Positions 37,237-48,892 of a stretch of DNA of 64,000 bases are shown one piece after another. The notes under the pieces are model-generated. The model did not search any database, was not told where the DNA came from, and saw nothing but the letters and a program-made list of their open reading frames with translations. Source of the DNA: Utricularia gibba (taxonomy: Eukaryota; Streptophyta; Magnoliopsida; Lamiales; Lentibulariaceae); NCBI GenBank assembly GCA_002189035.1, contig NEEC01000009.1:372001-436000 (forward strand), read 5' to 3'. Every line of letters starts with the position of its first letter. The first letter of the stretch is position 1. The translations under genes were made by a program, and so were the position numbers.

Positions 37237-38103
37237 TAGGATTGAGCAAATTTCGGTTAATAAACGAAAATCGATTAATCGAATAATACCGAACCATTTC
37301 TAACGAAGCCGAAATTGAAAAATTCGATTCGGTTTTAGTTAGCAAAATTTAGCATACATCGGTCATCGGTTAGTTCGGTTATACAACTAATTAATCATTT
37401 TTTAAATAATTGATACATTTTCGTTTTTAATAATTTTTTAGAAATGGTTCGGTTAATCCAAGATTGAACCGATTTAATTCAATACAACTTTGATGGTGAT
37501 GAAAATCGAGATGGTATGACATAGACAAGAAAAAGACTGAAATATGTTCAACAACAAGACTCAAAGTCAAGAATCAATGTAAAATCAGGAGAATGGATTG
37601 AAGAATCAGTTATGAAATGTAAATCGGTGCTAAAACCTAAATCAATTGAATGATGTTGGAATAATAGATCAGTCTAAGAATAATAAATCAATCTTGAAGT
37701 TGCATTTAAAACAGAAGACATTTATCTGTTGACATGACTATAAGTAATATCAAGGTGCTAGTTGACCCTCTCAAAATCGATCATTCAATAATTCTCTATG
37801 AATTAAAACTAGAAAATCATTTTGCATTCATTGCAACCTTTATCATTATCATCCCCTCTTTATCTTAATGAAACTATTTCATCCAATTAACTTCTACGTA
37901 AAAACATTTTTTTATCTCTTTTTACTGCTTAGGAACCAACTAAAAACAATATGTGGACCATGTAAATCGGTCAAGTGCTGATTTACTCCTCATAAATCGG
38001 CTAGGCATCCCAAATCCGATTTCTAACCACAAAAAATTTATATCCTTATTCGGTTATTGGTTCAGTTCGGTTTTGGTTTGGTTAACCCTAATAATCAACT
38101 CTA
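37237..38103. mobile_element. Non-autonomous hAT-like element with 8-bp target duplication
   Basis: The 867-bp segment is flanked by an exact 8-base duplication, CCCGCACC, at 37229-37236 and 38104-38111. It starts TAGGATTGAGCAAA, and its reversed end reads TAGAGTTGATTATT, an imperfect terminal inverted repeat. Both inner ends carry TCGGTT/AACCGA-rich DNA. An 8-bp duplication with TA(G)GG-like ends is the hallmark of hAT transposons. No transposase frame exists, so it would be a passive element. The class call is inference from the ends only. Confidence 0.6.
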
Positions 38104-38405
38104 CCCGCACCTAAACTGGCCAGGGCCTAATGCAATCCACAACAAAGGTATGCTTTTTGGTGTCACGTCTATATCTTGTTTTTATTTAATATTTATAATT
38201 TTGTCATTTTATTAAAATGAATTTTTGGGCCCACATCCATTTTTGTTTTTTTTTTCTTTAAAAGTAATATGTATCCTGACTCCTGAGTGGTGGGTGGGGG
38301 TTTTACGATTATCTCCTTCCTTCAGGATAGCACCCTTCCATCCATCTCCATATTTCCTTCCCAATCCCTAGTTCTTCCGCCACCGCGACACGGCCACCGG
38401 AAACC
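38104..38405. other. Promoter-proximal region of the DNA glycosylase gene
   Basis: This is what separates the hAT-like insertion from the glycosylase start codon. It has one TGGGCC element near 38227 and a C/T-rich leader at 38310-38400. Confidence 0.4.
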
Positions 38406-39593
38406 ATGGCCGAGGAGGCAAATCCACGGATAGAATCCTGTAATGAGGCACTCTCGCAGATTGATGGGACCCCTGTTCAACATAAGAATCACAATCCTCA
38501 GTCTTACCAACCACCGGCGCCCAGTTGTGACTCCGATGCTTTGATTCGTCAACATGATCCCGAAGACGCCTCCTTCAACACGCAGAACCCATCCAAGATT
38601 CCAATTCGCCCCCAGAAAATGCGTAAGCTCTCCAACCCTACTTCCGACGACAAGATGGGTTCTTCGCAAACAGTGAGTTTTGATTCCCCTGTTTTCGCGG
38701 GTTCCTCCCCATCCTCTTCCTTGGCCCTCACTGCTGCAACAACCGCCGTTGCTGTTACTCCAGTGAGTACCCCTGCTACTGCCAGGAATCGGCGCCGGAG
38801 TTCTACCTTAGGTTCCAGAGTCGCGCCCCATGTCATCAGACCGTTGTCGGCCGAGGGTGAGATTGAGAATGCTTTGAATCATCTCCGTGTTGCTGACCCT
38901 GTGTTGGGCTCCCTAATAGATGCTTACCCTTTGCCTCAATTTGAAAATCACCCATCCCCTTTCATTTCTCTTGCAAAGAGCATCATTTATCAGCAGTTGG
39001 CTCTCAAGGCTGGAACTTCCATTTATACACGCTTTACCGCTCTATGTGGCGGCGAGGAGCTTGTCTCTCCTGACATAGTCCTCGCTCTTTCCCCCCAACA
39101 GCTTAAACAAATTGGTGTTTCGGGGCGCAAGGCCAGTTATTTGTACGATTTGGCAAATAAGTACAAATCTGGTATCTTGTCGGATGACGTTATCGTAAAG
39201 ATGGATGATAAATCACTGTTTACTATGCTTTCCATGGTTAAGGGAATAGGATCTTGGTCAGTACACATGTTTATGATATTTTCCCTGCAGAGACCAGATG
39301 TTTTGCCTGTCAGTGATTTGGGTGTTAGGAAAGGTGTGCAGTTATTACATGGTTTGGATGAGCTGCCTAGGCCTTCACAGATGGAACAGTTGTGTGAAAA
39401 GTGGAGGCCTTATAGATCTGTGGCGTCTTGGTATCTGTGGAGGATTGTAGAAGGGAAGGGATCATCATCCCCAGGTAACAGTGCAGTGTCTTTGGTAGGT
39501 GGTGTTGTGCAGCCCTTGCAGCAAATAGAGTCGCAGGAGGACGAACACCAGCATCAACTGCAGTTTGTCGAAGGCATTGGAAATATGGGGTAA
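38406..39593 (+). CDS. AlkA-like DNA-3-methyladenine glycosylase (HhH-GPD superfamily)
   Basis: It excises alkylated bases in base-excision repair, probably in the nucleus. The intronless gene gives 395 residues, in frame throughout. The first 135 residues are Ser/Thr/Pro-rich and likely disordered. The catalytic fold starts near residue 150 (EIENALNHLRVADPVLGSLI), with FISLAKSIIYQQLALKAGTS, then the helix-hairpin-helix LKQIGVSGRKASYLYDLANK and LSMVKGIGSWSVHMFMIFSL. The catalytic Asp lies in DVLPVSDLGVRKGVQ. The tail after residue 360 is Gln/His-rich. Similar Arabidopsis genes, from memory, are At1g75230 and At3g50880. It converges on a RADIALIS-like gene. Confidence 0.92.
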   Translation: MAEEANPRIESCNEALSQIDGTPVQHKNHNPQSYQPPAPSCDSDALIRQHDPEDASFNTQNPSKIPIRPQKMRKLSNPTSDDKMGSSQTVSFDSPVFAGSSPSSSLALTAATTAVAVTPVSTPATARNRRRSSTLGSRVAPHVIRPLSAEGEIENALNHLRVADPVLGSLIDAYPLPQFENHPSPFISLAKSIIYQQLALKAGTSIYTRFTALCGGEELVSPDIVLALSPQQLKQIGVSGRKASYLYDLANKYKSGILSDDVIVKMDDKSLFTMLSMVKGIGSWSVHMFMIFSLQRPDVLPVSDLGVRKGVQLLHGLDELPRPSQMEQLCEKWRPYRSVASWYLWRIVEGKGSSSPGNSAVSLVGGVVQPLQQIESQEDEHQHQLQFVEGIGNMG

Positions 39594-40558
39594 TATTCTT
39601 TTTTTGTTTATTTTCGGCCTACGAAAGAATTCACAGAAAGAGAATGAGCTGGATTTGCAAGTGCTGTCATTATACGATAATCTGAAATTCCTAGTCTAGG
39701 AGGGACTTGTAGGTCTCAACATGTGCTTGTTGCTCTCTTACTCCGCCGCATTCTGCATCGAAATAAGTTTGGTGAACAGAAATTTTTTAATGCGGCGAGT
39801 GCTTAATGAAAAGTGCAAAAATCATATGATTTACAGAAGTTGCTCTCACATCCACTTTGTTTCATCAGTTTCCATTTTCACTGGTGACTGCGGTGTAATT
39901 CATATTGGCCAACATTTTTACTTCATTGTGCTCCAGGTCATCGTGCATTTGGAACCATTGACGATGGACACAGCATCAGGTCCTGACACATTGATGAAAT
40001 GAAGAATAACTCTACTTTTTTTTCTTTCTTCCTCCAAGGTCTGTGGCTCAGAAACGAATCCTGCTGCAAATATTTCGCTGTTCTTGAGTTAGTCTTGTCA
40101 TGTAGCATTAGTTTTTTTTTTTTTTCTTTTGCAATTCTTGCTTCGGTCCATGTACGAATGAATGTATGAAACTTTGCCTCGGGAAGATTAGTAGACGATT
40201 AATGTTATTCAATAAGGGATTGAAGCAGAGGTACAGAACTGTGAAATCCACCCTTCTTTTTCCTGTGAAGGATTGTGGCGACTGGCAGGTGCTTTTTGTA
40301 CCAGACTTTTTGGTGTATCGGATGCATAGATAAAAATCAATGCATATTCATAGCCTTTGGAATAGAACTACAAGTGCAGACACCAAGCATACACAAACTA
40401 CCACACAATAATCCTGATAACTGTCCGTACATGGCACCCAGAAATTACTAGCTTACTACAACTTGGTCTAAGTTTCTATCCACGTATTCATGCCCTGCTG
40501 CTGTATGGGATACATATGATGGATGATTCGGTACATGTGATGCATGCATACCTACTTG
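39594..40558. other. Convergent 3' region
   Basis: It contains the 3' UTRs of the glycosylase (+) and RADIALIS-like (-) genes. A T-rich tract lies near 40110-40128. No additional gene was recognised. Confidence 0.5.
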
Positions 40559-40804
40559 TTAATGCTTCTTTTTGGTAGAGATGTATTTGGGGAAGGGGAC
40601 GGCGCCATCCTCAATGTGCTTGAGGTCCTCCACCAGGATCTCGTAGTGTTGCTTGACTTCCTCAACGGATCGGCCGACGGCCCTGGCAACATTCTGCCAC
40701 CGTTCCGGGGTGTCCTTATCGTAGACGGCCAGCGCCTTCTCGAACAGCTTGTTCTGCTTCTGTGTCCACGACGAGAAGCTGCTGCTGCTGTCCTTCGATG
40801 CCAT
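40559..40804 (-). CDS. RADIALIS-like single-MYB/SANT protein
   Basis: RAD-like proteins are tiny one-repeat MYB factors that compete with larger MYB proteins for partners, with roles in floral and organ patterning. The intact single exon gives 81 residues. [20 protein letters not shown] opens the SANT repeat, which continues [20 protein letters not shown] and [20 protein letters not shown], with a basic end (KYISTKKKH). The SANT tryptophans (SSWT, RWQN) are present and the third position is Tyr (HYEIL), as usual in this family. A TATA-like element sits 80 bp upstream. Members RL1-RL6 cannot be separated by eye. Confidence 0.93.
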   Translation of the reverse strand: MASKDSSSSFSSWTQKQNKLFEKALAVYDKDTPERWQNVARAVGRSVEEVKQHYEILVEDLKHIEDGAVPFPKYISTKKKH

Positions 40805-40882
40805 TGCGTTAAGCTGTGGCTTGGTTCAAGGGAGGAGGAATGAAGAACGAGAGGGTCATGGAAACACTCCTGCATGGTGCTG

Positions 40883-40892
40883 CTTATATTGC
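40883..40892 (-). promoter_or_regulatory. Probable TATA box of the RADIALIS-like gene
   Basis: The minus strand reads CAATATAAGC about 80 bp before the ATG at 40804, a position consistent with a core promoter and a short leader. Confidence 0.4.
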
Positions 40893-42324
40893 CTCGGCTG
40901 GGGAATATGTCTCTTGCATATTGCAAGCAGAAAGGGGAGTCAGTGGCTTTAGAATATTCCATTCCAAGTCACCTGCAAATCATCTCATGCTAAATCACAA
41001 CTACTAGTACCTGCTTCTTTCCTTTTAGAAATCCATTAGTTGAAGTGGAGAGGAAATATCTGTACGGAACTTGCTAGTCTAAAGAGCATCCCAAAACCAC
41101 AAGCGGCAACCATGGCAACAGGTATGTTATTCCTTGCTGTCAAGTGGTTGTTTGTTTGCAGTGAGAAATGAAACCAGGACTACATGTTTTGCTTTGTTCA
41201 CCATGGAATCATTAAAGCGTGGAGCTGCACTGCCTTCAGGCCAGACCATCCAGAGTAGAAGGATATGGTCAAGCCATTGCTGAGAAGGTGATTCTCCAGC
41301 AATGGTGATGGCGCGCCTCATGGCACATTATCTTCATTCTGCTCCAGAAAAATTGGAATCAACTGCTCCCTTAACAGCAGCACCTTGCTGCTATTGCTGT
41401 TGCTTCACTTGAACCCATTCATTCATTTATTTCTTCATTCATCTCCTCTTGTGTAACATGAAGTGATTGAATAGAAGGACACACACTGTGTGGCAGCAGT
41501 TCATTAGTGGGAGGATGAGCATGGAGCATTCTGAATCATGGCCATGTGACAAAGCAACAAGTTGTATAAAATGGATGTCCTTTTTCTTCCCACTTGGCTT
41601 GAGAATTTTTCAACGTCATTCATTTTTCGAGAAGGATTCCAAATCTCATATGGCAAGCAAACTCATCCTGACCACACTAACAGTCATCAGTATGTGATTA
41701 AAATTGCAACTATCTACTGGGATGCCATGGATTTCACACCCCTTGCACCACATTAAAACTGTGCAACTGAAGTACATGCTGTAGCAACATGTTAAACGGA
41801 AGAAACGCAAAAGAACGAGACCAAAATGTTGAATGCAGCTGTGAAGTTTTATACAAGGTGTGCACAGGAAAGGAAAATGAGAAGATGAGTGAGACTTGTG
41901 GTTAAATGGTCCATCCTTTATGGCATCTTTGAGAACTATCATTGAGGCCAATAGGCAATATGCTGTGGACCACAAAAGATGACAATTCTGTTAAACGGAA
42001 GTTTCCTTCACATGTGATAAGTAAAAGACACAACACTACAGACCAAGAAAGCCAAACTCTTCTGCAGGAATCCCCTTGGCGTTTTGGGCATATGAAGTAG
42101 CAGAGGATGGCAGCATTATCAACATAGCAGCAAGAAGAAAATTTGAGCATTACATCAATAGATATTACAACATTACGGCTAAAAGATAGATAGGCGGCTA
42201 CCATCTGGAGAGCAGTTAAGACAATGGAAATCCAGCTTGACAAACGTGATTCTTTTTACCAGAAAGAAAATTATGGAGATGTAACCTGAGTCAAAGTCAG
42301 AGAACATGTATGGTTCTTGGGGAT
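40893..42324. other. Intergenic region between RADIALIS-like and Tubby-like genes
   Basis: It contains the RADIALIS-like promoter and, probably from about 42240 to 42324, the Tubby-like 3' UTR. Open frames at 41646-41975 and 41902-42243 show no domain. No repeats or elements were recognised. Confidence 0.45.
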
Positions 42325-43859
42325 TCATTCACAAGCAGGCTTGGTGTCAAAGCTACTCAAGCAGATGGAGAAAGCTTGGAAGGCAGAGAGTGGGTAGTGA
42401 TAATCCATTGTAAAGATGTCCTTTCCGATCTTCCCAAACTGCAGAATAACCTTTTCTTGCTCTGCATAAGGTATGTCAAATGAAGGATCAACAGCTGCCA
42501 CGAGCTGAAAGTTTTTCACTGATGCTACCGTTACACGGCCTTTGAAGTTAAGGCACCAGCACTGTAATTGTTCATGCCATCGTGGGGCTTTGTTCATAAG
42601 GACGAGAGATTCTGGATTACATGGATTTGACATGGATGAACCCTGGAGGTTTACAGAGCTGAAAGGTGTAATGAGTTCCTTTGCTTTTGGGGCTGGTGAA
42701 AAAGAAGATAGTTCCTTTGCAGGTGTAGGTGCAGTGCCCCAACCTGAATGGAAGATAAGGGGATTGAATGCATCACACAATGCATTCTTCTAGGACCCCT
42801 TCTGCGGAGGACATTCAGCTCATACGAAACAGTAGCCACATTGTGGTTGTATGAAGGCAGCTTTGGAGACACTTGTTTGAGACTGAATCTCCTGCTGTGT
42901 CGACTTGTATAGTTTCCAATAGCATTACCCAGTGCTTGGCTATCAAAAATTGTGAACTTGGTCCCCAGAAAATTCGATCTATAAACAAAGCTTAGATTTA
43001 GCTAAGAAAAATGGATCCACCACAAGCAGGCCTCATCAAGAACAGAAGAAGATTGCTCGCTTACCTCAGCTTCCCGATATACGTGTTGCTGGCCCGAGAA
43101 AACTCATCTGCAACCAAAGAAATGATGAACTCCGTGCTTGTAGCCCTTCTAATCCTCTTTGCAGCCAGCAACAACTTATCATTTTCATCCTCGGCTGTCA
43201 TGATCCACAAGTTCAGGATATTAGTACTACTTAATCTGCAACTTTCACAAGTCCCCCTGATCAATCTTCCATGTAATACAGAGTACCAAAAGATACTTCT
43301 GTTGGCAGGAAAATGGCTTACAGGGGCTTAGACCATAATAGAGACGGTAAGTTGAGTTTGTCCTATCCCTCTTGATAAAGCACTGGATCGGAGCATCTCG
43401 GGTCCCGGCTGGTGTAAATACGAAATAGACAGTTTGAGAGATTCCCAATGAAACAAAAACGAAAAGATGAATGGAATTCAATGAAGATCTGAAAGGGATG
43501 AGTTATGACACCTGCTTCAATGAAATGGGAAATGTGAGTCTTCCACATTCTTCTGGTGTTTTGACGATTTCTTTGGTGACATTCCTCCACGATCTACAAA
43601 CTGCTGCGCAAAATACAACAACCGTTCTGGCAGGCCAATCAGTCTCACTCTCTTCAACCCTGCGGATAATGTCCAAGAGCAACTCTGGTGGTAAATTTGC
43701 CCACTTTCCTTGCTCAGTGGGATCAGAAGGAGCTACATCAGGAGCAATGAAGGCTCTGGTTCGGCTTCGCCAATGCTTCCTCTCGATCCCCTGCGCGGAG
43801 ATACTTCCAATTCCATCTTTAATTTCCTTGAGCTCACGAATGATGCTCTTGAACGACAT
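42325..43859 (-). CDS. Tubby-like F-box protein, two frame breaks
   Basis: Plant TLPs join an N-terminal F-box (SCF ubiquitin ligase adaptor) to a C-terminal Tubby domain that tethers the protein to PIP2 membranes. Exons: 43859-43512, 43408-43322, 43194-43065 and 42978-42325. Start [21 protein letters not shown]-box [20 protein letters not shown] with [20 protein letters not shown]. Tubby pieces are [60 protein letters not shown] and [13 protein letters not shown], ending [20 protein letters not shown] and [10 protein letters not shown]. Exon 2 needs an extra C opposite 43400-43402 to give PGPRDAP. Exon 4 needs one base near 42743-42744 to pass from HSIPLSSIQ to GWGTAPTP. With both, about 406 residues, normal for the family. 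All splice phases fit only after those corrections. Confidence 0.88.
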
Positions 43860-45355
43860 CTCGATGAATCACACCAACCGGCTCTTCGCGTTGACTATGA
43901 ATATGACATCCTGGTAAAATAACACTATACAAATAAGCAGAACGGCAAAAGCTTTAAAGATGGGAACATGAAGAGGAGCAAGATGCGTCATTCTATGTCT
44001 GGGCTGCGTCACAGTAGACGGATCTACAGTTCCACTCTAGAAGCAAAGAGCATCTAATGCAAAGTACGAAAAACCCAGATACAAAAATATGATGAGAATA
44101 CAACGGCTTCATAAGAAGGGAAAGACATGTAAGAAACTGGAACAAGAGAATCACCAGATTTTTAAGAGCTACTCTCAGCACCAGGGTCAAAATCCTGAAC
44201 TCCAACTCATCAAGATAGTTATGAGTCAAGAAAGCCAAAAAACAGACAAAACTTCACGCATCCCCATATCCACAACAGATCCAGTGGTACCAAAGCCAGA
44301 ATGTGAATAACCCAATCCACCCTTCAAAACAAAGAAAAAATAATAATAAAAACAGAAGCTTTGTACAATTCAGGAGTGAAAAAAACGAAAAGTGGAAAAC
44401 CCATGAACCTGAAGAATCGAAAAGGGGGCAGAAACAGAGTAGATCAGACGGACCACAGAGCCCCCAGATCGGCCACCATAACTCCCTGCATTTTCACCGG
44501 CTCCGGCGCCAGTAAAACGACACAGTAATGAGTGATCAGCGACCCTCTAGTGGGAAGAAAAACAAAGACTGCATCCCAGACAGAGCGCTTTGCTCGTCAC
44601 ACGCCAAGAGAAAGAATAAAGCGCTATTGTTCTTCCTTTTATCCGACCCTCTCTCTCCGTGTCTCTCTCTTCTACATATACGAAACTGGCTTCCTGTTTT
44701 TTACGCAACACACACATGACAAGCATAAAAAATTCAGCCAGGCACCGCACGAGATCATAACCATGGAATGAGACAACATCACCAACTAGACCACTTCTTC
44801 GTTAAAACACGACCCTCCAAAAAGCATGTATAAATGTTTTTGTCGCGAGCATGAAGGAAGGAGCAGGTGCCACCATTGAATCACTCACTCAACCCACGAA
44901 TCACAGAAATGAACTGCATTTCCTCTTTTAGAAGGCAAATGGTTAGATATAACACGCACAACAAACTATCACAGCTCAAAAACTGCTGTCTTTTTCGGAC
45001 ATTCAACGTGGAGTGAGGCGTCGCCATCATTTTGAAGGGATAAGTGCGTGGATAGGATAGACTCGTCTCTCTCCCTGGGGCCCGGCGAGCTCATCTCTGC
45101 GTGCCCACCGGTAAAACTAAAATGGGAGTTCGGCCGTCGTCATCTGGTATTGACTCTTGGTGGGTTTCTTTAGACACTGTTTAATTGCTGAGATTAGATA
45201 TCGGGAACGGCACAAACCGGGAGATAACTAAAAGAGGCAACAAACACACGAGAAGTTACACTATTTCATCAGCTTGCTACGCTACAAGGAAGCAGAGCTG
45301 TGAAACTCAGCTCTCGGAGACGAAACAAAGCTCCACAACAATACCGGAGAAATGC
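43860..45355. other. Upstream region of the Tubby-like gene
   Basis: It probably holds the 5' UTR (often split by an intron in this family) and promoter of the minus-strand Tubby-like gene, then the 3' flank of the TOM1-like gene. No domain-bearing frame was seen. Confidence 0.45.
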
Positions 45356-47463
45356 TCAGTCGCTGAAATTTGTGCTTCCACTCTGAGAGCTACTCACATT
45401 GCCACTGTGCAAGGAGAGGCTTCTCAGGTGTCCCTTAAGTGCAGTATCATCTGGTTTATTATCCTGGAAGAACTTCTCGCGTTCCACGTACTTCGACGGT
45501 GGAGGAGGGATGATGACGGCTGCCTGTTTATCTACCAAGACCTTCTGATTCAGATGGGGGCCAAAAGGATTAGCTGTTTTGTGGTTCGGCTCCATGGGTA
45601 GAGGAGACTTTTCACGGTGGTGGTCGGATAGGGGCCGAATCAGGGGCCGGTTGAAGATTTCTCCGGGAACAGTGAGCCCCGTTAATCCAAGGGGACGACA
45701 ATCCATCTCGTTGACTTCATCCTCAGGTCGTATACACGCTTTTCCCTTTCGCATTCTGCAGAGAGCACCAGAGAGGAAAGGTGCTTATTCTCACGAGGAA
45801 TGAGAAACTTAGAATGGAGCTTAGAGATCATGGTTACCTACCGTCTGAATAGTTGTTCTGCTTCTTCTTCCTCCTCTACCTCCCCCCCATGGTGCAGATC
45901 ATTTGATTCGGGTATCATCCTACACGAAAGAAGAGCACTGTGCCTATGCAGAACTCTGTCAAGGTGCTCATTGATCTCAACAGCTTGTAAAACTATCTTT
46001 TCATTCCTAGAAACAGGGAGGATTGAAAAAACGTACATTATTTTCTATACAGAAGTGGCTGACAGATTGCACAAAACAAGAGCACTGACCGAGAGGTAAC
46101 AGCCAACTGCATTACTCTTTGCTTGTGGAATGAGCATTGTTCCACAAGATCCAGAGTAAACTCATCCTTTGCTCCCTTGAGGATTAACAGAAGGGAACAA
46201 TTTTAAATCAACAAACAGACAAGAATAAACAAAGAAGATGCAAATGGTTTACCACCTCAGGGTTTTGGGAATCAACAGCATCAAGAACATCACGCAAAAC
46301 TTCAGAAGCAGTACCAGCTTTCTCAAGAATACTACAAAATAGATGCAATGGAAGTAAGAGCGAAGCATATATGTGATAAAGTTTCACGGCAAGCAGCCTA
46401 ATGGCTACCTCGATTCAGATATGGTTGCATTTTGGGCTTGTGGCGAATTCCTCTCATATGCAGGAGCATCAGGCTTCACTGCAGGTGGGGTATGCTTTCC
46501 ATTGCAATCTGTAGAGTCGGGTTTAGAGATGTCTGTAGGCCTCTGCGGGAACTGAACTCCAGCCCTCTGAAAGAAAATGCTTTTGTTCACTTCAAAAAAA
46601 ATTTCATTCAAGCATACTGACTTCTATTGCTACATATATACATCAAGAAAGCAGTCAGAATGTCAAGGGAACAGGCTTACGACGGCACTTCCTCAACTCA
46701 GAAAAATGCACCCTTGATTTAAACTAAGCAGCATGTAAATGAAAGAAATGTGATAGAACTTTGAAACTGATCATTTGTAACTATCAAAGAGAGCAGTGTA
46801 TGTGAAATCATCACATACCACTAACTCATAGAACGCAGAATAAAATTGAGGGAACATCCCGGAAGCCCCACCAGTATTCGTCTGTGCAGCATCTAACAAG
46901 AGAAAAATCTTCTCACGAACTGGAAGATCCGTCTGAATAAAGGGTAACCCATTTAATGAAATCATCACCAGTAACATAATCAACTATGAAAAATGCACAC
47001 TTTTTTCTTCACAATTTTCACAAGCACGGGTAGTACACCCTTGTCTACAACTTGGCGATGTACTGGTTCTCCGACATTATTCAACAGCATCTCCAGCAAC
47101 TGCCAAAGCAGAACAAAAAGAGCAGTCATCGATTACTACAGATGAACTCTTACACAGATGAAGAAGCATGAACGAAATTCCTTGTACTTGATGTCATGAA
47201 ACTCACCAATACTGAATAGAGTTGTGTGTTTGCATTTTTACTTCCAAGACGTTTTTTAATTGCTTTCACAACAACTTTAGCTTGTCTACAAAATCGATCA
47301 TATGAAAAAAAACATATGAGATAAGCTAACAGGATGATGAAATCATGGCGGTGCTGCACTACCTGTGGTCTCGGGCAACTAGTTCACATATCTCTATGTT
47401 TTTTGACCAGTCCATTTCAGAAAGTTTTTCACTAGTAGCATTAGTTACCAATTCGGCGGCCAT
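45356..47463 (-). CDS. TOM1-like protein (TOL), VHS and GAT domains, 9 exons
   Basis: TOL proteins bind ubiquitinated membrane cargo and pass it to ESCRT for vacuolar degradation. Exons: 47463-47363, 47285-47207, 47099-47001, 46932-46819, 46566-46409, 46331-46256, 46175-46090, 46006-45842 and 45755-45356, in phase, giving about 425 residues. The VHS domain spans residues 1-130 ([80 protein letters not shown]). The linker is Pro/Ser-rich. The GAT domain is at about 185-270 ([60 protein letters not shown]). The tail is Pro-rich ([15 protein letters not shown]). It resembles the TOL3/4/5 group. The frame is intact. Confidence 0.9.
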
Positions 47464-48892
47464 TTGCATAATCCCTCTTCAAGTATGAAGCCCCAAAGGT
47501 CAGTACAATGCAAAATCCACAAACGCTGTTTTTCCCCGTCCTACGCTAATATACAGAAATTAATCAATGCAGAAGGCTACACCCAAGATCTTCTACATCA
47601 AACCTCAAGAATCAGCACTAAATCCGATTTCCTGGAGGAAACACATTATCTAAAACTCCAGTGACTGACTGACAATCAATGCAGAAATGGATCAGAGATG
47701 GTTACAACTGATTAAATTCCGCGGGTAACTAAAATTTTCAACGAGTCATCATCCATCATCATCTTTATGGGAACACAAAAAATAGAGCTTTAATCACTTA
47801 CACAAGTACTATAGACCTGAAAACCGAAACGGAAAAGCCACCCCAGAGTAAAGGGTAAATGGCGAAGCCTCCATTAAAAACGCAAATTCTCTTTCCCAAA
47901 AGTCCTCAAGTCTCAAGCGATCATATAACAATGACCGAGAAACAGCTTCGTTTCATCATTCCTGCGAACCAATCCGAAGATCCCAAAAAATCAGACTGCC
48001 CGCCGATCCCATTAAAATCATGAATTGCTTCTCCAAAACAAAGAATAAAAAATCACTTTTTTTGCCCATCATGAAATGTCAAAACAAACAATAACGAAAG
48101 CAAAAGGCACCCACCACAAAGCAACCCACAAAAGGCAGAAGCAACAGCCTCAAACGCGTCAAAAGTCAGTTTACAATAGCTGTAACACATTGGGCGACAA
48201 CTGTGCAAGGTTACAAAAATTACACACACATTACTACAAAGAATCACATGAAAGTAAATGAAAATCATCGCGACGCAAAGACCAGTAGACTCCATATTTT
48301 TCATTTTCCGCGTACCAAAATCCCAACTTTCAATGCCAAAAACTAAACGCGGGAATTAATGATCCTCGTCGATGACCCCAGCATCCAACAGAATCTCTTT
48401 TCGAACATTGAAGAGGCTCTCCCCCTGAGTCCAGTCAGTGATAAGGCTGTTCCCTCTGCTGGCAATCGTAAAAAGCAGGAACCTTTGACGCCTACATTCA
48501 CCTTGGAAATTGGCCCCCGCATTAAAACTTCAAAGACGACGAAAGTCCTCGGAATGTAATTACTCAAAAATACTCATTAATTGCTATTTAATCATTTAAA
48601 TCATCCTAAACCTTGTGATTATTAACATTTAATTAACCTTATTGAACGTTTCCATTTCTGCCCGTCAAGGCCCCATAAAGGAGCAGGCCCATTGGAAAAT
48701 CCTCAGGCCCAGTCCATGCGGCCCAAGAGAGGATTTGTCTGTAGATGGTCCATGGGATGATTCCTGCACCTCTTGATCTCCAATTTTGTACACAACAAAG
48801 ACCACAAACAAATGAAAAAATGGGAGAGGAGGGGTGCATTTTCATTGTCTTTTCCCTCGCAAGACAGCGACGTGGATGAAGGAAAGAGGTTC
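47464..48892. other. TOM1-like leader and promoter, plus PP2C 3' flank
   Basis: Several hundred bases of leader, probably with a 5' UTR intron, precede the TOM1-like ATG. Near 48560-48740 is a promoter-like stretch with repeated GGCCCA. The PP2C stop is at 48893. Confidence 0.45.
48686..48725 (-). promoter_or_regulatory. Site II cluster upstream of the TOM1-like gene
   Basis: Three TGGGCC elements on the minus strand (complements of 48686-48691, 48706-48711 and 48720-48725) fall within 40 bp, facing the TOM1-like gene. They lie 1.2 kb from its ATG, implying a long or intron-containing leader. Confidence 0.45.
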
